A stretch of DNA of 64,000 nucleotides from Sphingomonas hankookensis (GTDB lineage Bacteria > Pseudomonadota > Alphaproteobacteria > Sphingomonadales > Sphingomonadaceae): NCBI RefSeq assembly GCF_022664465.1, contig NZ_JAKREV010000001.1, positions 744,001 through 808,000 of the forward strand. The letters run 5' to 3'. A program made the translations under genes and the position numbers. Below are positions 59,642 to 64,000 of this stretch, piece by piece. The number at the start of each line of letters is the position of its first letter. The first letter of the stretch is position 1. The notes below the pieces were generated by a model. It saw nothing but the letters and a program-made list of their open reading frames with translations, searched no databases and was not told the DNA's origin.

Positions 59642-61777
59642 GTTCGTTGGGAACCCCCGCCGCTTGAACAGAGCGGTTACGTCCGGGTCGCGTCCGCGGA
59701 ATGCGCGATACGCCTCTTTGCGGTCGGTCTCGTTGCCCGTCGCCAACAGCGTCTTGCGGAAACGGTCCGCCGTCGCCTTGTCCCACACATTGCCGGTCGC
59801 GACGAACGCGGCCCAGGTGTCGGCGTCCATCGTCTCCGACCACAGGTACGAATAATAGCCGGCGGAATGGGCGTCGGACGAGAACAGGTGATTGAACTGC
59901 GGCAACCGGTGCCGCATCACGATCTCCTTCGGCATCCCCAGCGTGCCCAGCGTTTCCCGCTCGAACGCAGCGACGTCGGTCACCGGCGTCTCGCGATCGT
60001 GGAGTTCCATGTCGACGATTGCGGACGACAGATATTCAACCGTGTCGAAGCCCTGGTTGAAGGTCGAGGACTTTTCGATCTTGTCGACCAGCGCCTGCGG
60101 CATTGGCTTACCGGTCTGATAATGCTTGGCAAAGCGGTCGAGTACGTCGCGGGTCAGCAGCCAGTTCTCGTTCACCTGGCTGGGATATTCCACGAAGTCG
60201 CGCGGCGTGCCGGCAAGGCCCGGATAGGTCACGTCCTGCACCAGCGAATGGATCGCATGGCCGAATTCGTGGAACAGCGTCGTCGCATCGTCGAGGCTGA
60301 TGAGCGTCGGTTGGCCGTCTGCGCCTTTGACGAAGTTGTTGTTGTTCGATGCCAGTACGTTCGTCGCGCCGCCGAACTTCTGCTGCCCGCGATAACGCGT
60401 CGCCCAGGCGCCCGATCGCTTGCCCGAACGCGCGAAATTGTCGAGGTAGAACACGCCGACATTGCGACCCGTCTTCACATCGGTGACGACGAAGGTGCGC
60501 ACGTTCTTTTCGAACACCGGGATCTGCCCGGTATTCTCGGTGAACTTCAGGTCATAGAGGCGCCCGGCGGCATAGAACGCTGCCTGCACGATGTTGTCGA
60601 GTTGCAGGTACGGCTTCACCTCGCTCTCGTCGAGGTCATATTTCGCCTTGCGCACCTTTTCGGCGTAGAAGCGGTAGTCCCATGGCTCGATCGTCAGGTT
60701 GGTGCCCTCGCCCTTGGCCAGCGCCTGCATATCGGCCACTTCCTCGCGCACGCGCGCCACGGCGGCGGGCCAGACGCGCATCATCAGCGCCTCTGCATTG
60801 GCCGGCGTCTCCGCCATCGTGTCGTCCATGCGCAAATAGGCGTGGTTGCGGAAGCCGAGTAGCTTCGCCCGCTCCTGCCGCAGCTTCAGGATCGTCGCGA
60901 TCGTCGCCTTGGTATCGTTGGCGTTGCCGTTGTCGCCGCGCATCACGAACGCGCGCCACACCTTTTCACGCAACGCCCGGTCGGTGGCATAGGTCAGCAC
61001 CGGCGCGACCGACGAGCGCGTGTTCACGATCGCCCATTTGCCGGGCAGCCCGCGTTCGTCCGCCGCCGCCTTCAGCGAGGCGACGAAGCTGTCGGGCAGG
61101 CCGGCAAGCTGCTTCGCATCGTCGACGACGATCCACGTCTCCTCGTCGGCCAGCACCTTGGTACTGAAGTCGTTATAGGCGACCGACAATTGCTGGTTGA
61201 GGCCGGTGACCTGCGTACGCTGCGCATCGGTGAGCAAGCTGCCGCGGCGAACGAAGCTGCGATAGGTCCGCTCGAGCAGGCGCAACTGCTGCGGGTTCAG
61301 GTTTTGCGTGGCGCGGCTATCGTACGCCGCCTTCACCCGCGCGAACAATTTGGGATCTAGGAACAGCTCGTCGTTGAACGCCGAGAGTTTGGGCGACCAT
61401 AAGCGGTCGATCGCCTGCACCTCCTTCGTCGCGAGGTTGCTGGTATAGACGCCCCACATCGACCCGACGCGGTTCATCATGTCGCCGGCCAGTTGCATCG
61501 GCTCGATGACCGTCTGGAAGGTGGCCGGGCGCTTGTCGTCGCGGATCGCGTGGATTTCGCGGCGCATTTCGGCCATCGCCACCGGGAAGGCGGCGGGGAA
61601 CATCGCCGGCGTCACCTTGTCCCATGGCGGCACCCCCTGATACGGCCCGGGCCATTTCGCGGTCAGCGGGGTAGCATCGACCGCGGTCGCGGCGGGGGCC
61701 TGTGGCATGGCGGCACCATAAGCCGGCAAAGCAAGGGCGGTGGAGGCAAGCAACGCGCCGAGACGTACGATCATCAA
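59639..61777 (-). CDS. M3-family peptidase (peptidyl-dipeptidase Dcp-like)
   Basis: A 712-residue zinc oligopeptidase. A signal sequence at residues about 1-22 (ALALPAYGA) places it in the periplasm or envelope. The catalytic text TLFHEFGHAIHSLVQD near residue 500 is the H-E-x-x-H zinc motif; downstream Glu is in the FVEYPSQVNENWLL segment near 525. FYLDNFARSGKRSGAWATRYRGQ and the C-terminal AGYYSYLWSETMDADTWAAF are typical of Dcp/oligopeptidase A. Exported M3 peptidases in gammaproteobacteria are Dcp-type. Two Met codons at the start give a one-residue ambiguity. Confidence 0.93.
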   Translation of the reverse strand: MMIVRLGALLASTALALPAYGAAMPQAPAATAVDATPLTAKWPGPYQGVPPWDKVTPAMFPAAFPVAMAEMRREIHAIRDDKRPATFQTVIEPMQLAGDMMNRVGSMWGVYTSNLATKEVQAIDRLWSPKLSAFNDELFLDPKLFARVKAAYDSRATQNLNPQQLRLLERTYRSFVRRGSLLTDAQRTQVTGLNQQLSVAYNDFSTKVLADEETWIVVDDAKQLAGLPDSFVASLKAAADERGLPGKWAIVNTRSSVAPVLTYATDRALREKVWRAFVMRGDNGNANDTKATIATILKLRQERAKLLGFRNHAYLRMDDTMAETPANAEALMMRVWPAAVARVREEVADMQALAKGEGTNLTIEPWDYRFYAEKVRKAKYDLDESEVKPYLQLDNIVQAAFYAAGRLYDLKFTENTGQIPVFEKNVRTFVVTDVKTGRNVGVFYLDNFARSGKRSGAWATRYRGQQKFGGATNVLASNNNNFVKGADGQPTLISLDDATTLFHEFGHAIHSLVQDVTYPGLAGTPRDFVEYPSQVNENWLLTRDVLDRFAKHYQTGKPMPQALVDKIEKSSTFNQGFDTVEYLSSAIVDMELHDRETPVTDVAAFERETLGTLGMPKEIVMRHRLPQFNHLFSSDAHSAGYYSYLWSETMDADTWAAFVATGNVWDKATADRFRKTLLATGNETDRKEAYRAFRGRDPDVTALFKRRGFPTN

Positions 61778-61875
61778 CAGGTCCGTTCTGAATATCGAAT
61801 ATCGGCAAGCCTAAAGATCGGGAGCCGCTTGGCAAGATCGGCGTTGATGCGGCAACGAAACGATACGGGGCCATC

Positions 61876-62337
61876 ATGCAGATCACTTCGCTGACCGAAC
61901 TCGACCGCGTGCGCGACGAAGCGCGCAAGCTGGTGACCAAGCGCGCGCTGGTATCGGCGGGGGCGTCGGCGGTGCCGGTGCCGGGCGCCGACCTGATCGT
62001 CGATGCGAATATCCTGACCAAATTGCTGCCCGATATCAGCAGCCGCTTCGGCCTCAGCGAAAAGCAGGTCAACGCGCTGGAGCCCGATCGCGCCAAGCAG
62101 GTGCTGCTGATTGCCGCGAACCTCGGCAACGGGGTCATCGGACGGTCGATCACGCGACGGGTGGTGACGATGCTGATCCGCCGCGTCGGTGCGCGCTATG
62201 CCAGCAAGTCGCTGCTGCGCTTCGTGCCGTTCGCCGGACAGATCGCGGCGGCGGGGATCAGCTTCGGCGCGATGAAGCTGGTCGGCAATTCGCATATCGA
62301 CGATTGTTATGAGACGGTGCGGCGGACGCTGGCGTAG
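61876..62337 (+). CDS. Small hydrophobic protein of unknown function
   Basis: A 153-residue protein. ASAVPVPGADLIVDANIL near residue 30 and RFVPFAGQIAAAGISFGAMKLVG near residue 116 are semi-hydrophobic helices with the P-x-P-x-x-D-x-x-x-D pattern seen in DUF697/EcsC-like C-terminal GTPase partners. Several helices are amphipathic and could lie on the membrane. No catalytic motif is visible. It is divergent from the M3 peptidase and followed by a family B repeat. The family link is weak. Confidence 0.6.
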   Translation: MQITSLTELDRVRDEARKLVTKRALVSAGASAVPVPGADLIVDANILTKLLPDISSRFGLSEKQVNALEPDRAKQVLLIAANLGNGVIGRSITRRVVTMLIRRVGARYASKSLLRFVPFAGQIAAAGISFGAMKLVGNSHIDDCYETVRRTLA

Positions 62338-62360
62338 ACGCTGACCCGCTTTGCCCCAGA

Positions 62361-62444
62361 CGTCACCCCAGCGCAGGCTGGGGTCTCTCGCGGTTGAAGT
62401 GCCGTGCTATCAACGGGAGACCCCAGCCTGCGCTGGGGTGACGT
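62361..62444. repeat. Inverted repeat, family B (copy 4)
   Basis: cgtcaccccagcgcaggctg with ggtctctcgcgg mirrors gggagaccccagcctgcgctggggtgacg (right arm 62415-62444). Spacing and inner text match the copies near 4906, 47256 and 54300. It lies between two convergent genes. Confidence 0.8.
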
Positions 62445-62490
62445 TCGTGGATAAATGTCGAGCGGTTACCCATAGCTTCGGGGCAGCGCC

Positions 62491-63132
62491 CTACTCCGCC
62501 GGCACCAGCTCCACCACGTCCAGCAACGACTCGAACCGGGGATAGGGCAGCACCAGCCGCCAGCGCTTCTCGCCGATCCGCTCCAGCACCCCGGCCATGT
62601 CGCGGTCGCGATCCTGGCCATATTGCAATGCCGCGCGTTCGTCACCGAGCAGCAGCGTGCCGAGAAACACCGTGCGGTCGCCGTCGGGGAACAGCAGCCC
62701 GACCGGGCGCTGCGACCCGGTCTCCTTGTAGAAGCTGCGGACGCTGCCTTCATCGCGGATCATGCAGTCGAACGCGGGATAGGCGGTGAAGTCGCGCATC
62801 GCGCTGCCCGCACCGCCCAGCTTGAACACGCGGCAGCGATAGCGCCCGGCGGGCGGTGTACTGCCCGCCAGCGCCGCGTCGGGCACGAACAGCGCGCCCT
62901 GCGCAGTGATCGCCGACGGGTCCGCCGCCCGTGCGCGCGGAAGCGCCGCCAGCCACGCATCGCGCCAGCGCCGCAACCGGTCGCGATCGGCCGGTGTCGC
63001 CACCCGCCGCCAATCGTCGCCACTCGGCCGCGCAGGTGCTGCGGTGCCGGACGACGCGACCGCCGCCCCACCACCGCAACCGCCGGTCAGCAGCCCTAGC
63101 AGAACACCGATGATGCACGTACCCCGGTTCAT
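62491..63132 (-). CDS. DUF4893 lipoprotein
   Basis: A 213-residue protein with a lipoprotein signal (LLGLLTGGC, Cys near residue 19) and a DUF4893-type domain: WRRVATPADRDRLRRWRDAWLAAL, GRYRCRVFKLGG near residue 97, DFTAYPAFDCMIRDEG near 114 with the second Cys, and RLVLPYPRFESLLDVVELVP at the end. The family is unknown and mostly found in Sphingomonadales. It lies eight bases behind bdhA and may be part of the same unit. Confidence 0.85.
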   Translation of the reverse strand: MNRGTCIIGVLLGLLTGGCGGGAAVASSGTAAPARPSGDDWRRVATPADRDRLRRWRDAWLAALPRARAADPSAITAQGALFVPDAALAGSTPPAGRYRCRVFKLGGAGSAMRDFTAYPAFDCMIRDEGSVRSFYKETGSQRPVGLLFPDGDRTVFLGTLLLGDERAALQYGQDRDRDMAGVLERIGEKRWRLVLPYPRFESLLDVVELVPAE

Positions 63133-63139
63133 GCCGCGA

Positions 63140-63925
63140 TCACGCCGCGGTCCAGCCGCCGTCGATCGACAGGTTCGCGCCCGTGATCCCCTTCGCCTCG
63201 TCGCGGCAGAGGTAGAGTGCGAGGCTGGCGACCTGTTCGGCGGTGACGAATTCCTTGGTCGGCTGTGCCGCCAGCAGCACGTCGTTCATCACCTGCTCGC
63301 GGGTCAGGCCCCGCGACGCCATGGTGTCGGGGATCTGCTGTTCGACCAGCGGGGTCCAGACATAGCCTGGTGAAATGCAGTTGGCGGTGATGCCGCAGGT
63401 CGCGACTTCCAGCGCGACCGTCTTGGTCAGGCCGGCCAGCCCGTGCTTGGCGGTGACATAGGCCGATTTGTTCGGGCTTGCGACTAGGCTGTGCGCCGAT
63501 GCGGTGTTGATAATCCGGCCCCAGCCCGATTTCTTCATGTGCGGCACGGCGGCGCGGATCATGTGGAACGCGGACGACAGGTTGATCGCGAGGATCGCGT
63601 CCCATTTGTCGATCGGGAAATCCTCGATCTTGGCGACGTGCTGGATACCGGCATTGTTGACGATGATGTCGACCGATCCGAACTCGGCCGCCGCCTTGTC
63701 CACCATCGCCGCGATCTGATCGGGCTTGGTCATGTCGGCGCCGTCGTAGCGCGCCTCCGCACCGCTCGCCTCCGCCAGCGCGGCGCGCTCCTGCTCGATC
63801 GCGCCTGCGTCGCCGAAGCCGTTGATGACGACGGTCGCGCCTTCGGCGGCAAAGGCCTTCGCATAGGCGAGGCCGATGCCCGACGTGGAACCGGTGACGA
63901 TCGCGGTCTTGCCTTTCAGGAACAT
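63140..63925 (-). CDS. bdhA: 3-hydroxybutyrate dehydrogenase
   Basis: A 261-residue short-chain dehydrogenase that oxidises (R)-3-hydroxybutyrate to acetoacetate in polyhydroxybutyrate breakdown. VTGSTSGIGLAYAKAFA is the NAD loop, DIIVNNAGIQHVAK the NNAG strand, and INTASAHSLVASPNKSAYVTAKHGL holds the catalytic Ser-Tyr-Lys. The C-terminal segment YLCRDEAKGITGANLSIDGGW is typical. Length and the QHVA text point to Bdh rather than FabG. It follows a gene entering from the right edge. Confidence 0.92.
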   Translation of the reverse strand: MFLKGKTAIVTGSTSGIGLAYAKAFAAEGATVVINGFGDAGAIEQERAALAEASGAEARYDGADMTKPDQIAAMVDKAAAEFGSVDIIVNNAGIQHVAKIEDFPIDKWDAILAINLSSAFHMIRAAVPHMKKSGWGRIINTASAHSLVASPNKSAYVTAKHGLAGLTKTVALEVATCGITANCISPGYVWTPLVEQQIPDTMASRGLTREQVMNDVLLAAQPTKEFVTAEQVASLALYLCRDEAKGITGANLSIDGGWTAA

Positions 63926-63928
63926 CGC

Positions 63929-64000
63929 TTATCCTTGGCGTTTGGAAAGATGGGGGGTCAGGTCGAACGCGGCGGTGCGTCCGTCGATGATATTTTCGGC
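63929..64000 (-). CDS. C-terminal end of a gene cut by the window edge (possibly DUF3734/patatin-like)
   Basis: The last 23 residues of a reading frame entering from beyond 64000 read AENIIDGRTAAFDL, then TPHLSKRQG and a stop. The start of bdhA lies four bases further. A patatin/DUF3734-type phospholipase commonly ends in such text and precedes bdhA in related genomes; this is from memory of gene order. The family remains uncertain. Confidence 0.5.
   Translation of the reverse strand, partial: AENIIDGRTAAFDLTPHLSKRQG

Overview
The window is about 64 kb of GC-rich alphaproteobacterial chromosome, most likely from Sphingomonas or a close Sphingomonadaceae relative. This rests on the dense TonB-dependent receptors, a CcrM-type GANTC methyltransferase, the yajC-secD-secF-Mth938 order, a branched-chain 2-oxoacid dehydrogenase cluster, many small DUF proteins, and abundant intergenic palindromic repeats. 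No organism name can be read from the sequence itself.

Layout. 0.2-18.4 kb is core genome: panB, an ArsC/Spx-like protein, a VOC protein, a lone Cache-type chemoreceptor, ferredoxin-NADP reductase, a siderophore-type TonB receptor behind a Fur-box-like site, several small envelope proteins, a BI-1/YccA membrane protein, thpR, osmC, a glycosyltransferase, and the Sec accessory operon. At 18467-18543 lies tRNA-Pro(GGG). The last ~52 bp of this tRNA and its flank recur at 33838-33889 with three mismatches, which delimits a ~15.3 kb genomic island. A fragment of a tyrosine integrase (32690-32876) sits next to an IS5-family element (32877-33711) just inside the right end. Only the last ~60 codons of the integrase remain, so the island looks immobilised.

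Island cargo. Next to the tRNA is a small Mrr-like nuclease gene, overlapped by a thioredoxin-fold-like ORF. The rest is one coherent catabolic/uptake cluster: an IclR regulator, an exported cyclase-family hydrolase, two large paralogous TonB-dependent receptors, an RraA-family aldolase, a D-2-hydroxyacid dehydrogenase, an MFS transporter, an exported metallo-beta-lactamase-fold hydrolase, and a small HTH-like protein. Outer-membrane uptake, periplasmic ring or ester opening, inner-membrane import and cytoplasmic oxidation/aldol cleavage can all be assigned. The substrate cannot.

33.9-64 kb returns to core genome: an unknown 784-residue secreted protein; folP overlapping ccrM, with nine GANTC sites packed upstream of ccrM; rnhB with a ThiD-VOC fusion; glmM with a coupled 58-aa DUF1272 protein; a DAACS symporter; gor-pgi; lepB-rnc; folK, tRNA-Lys and a uracil-DNA glycosylase; a DUF885 protein; the bkdA1-bkdA2-bkdB cluster; an M3 peptidase; and 3-hydroxybutyrate dehydrogenase with the end of another gene at the window edge.

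At least three families of intergenic inverted repeats recur through the window. One copy lies inside the E2 (bkdB) reading frame and encodes part of the linker behind the lipoyl domain. The strongest candidates for a second look are the island and its catabolic cluster, the E2 repeat insertion, the GANTC cluster upstream of ccrM, the ThiD-VOC fusion, and the Mrr-like gene pair.
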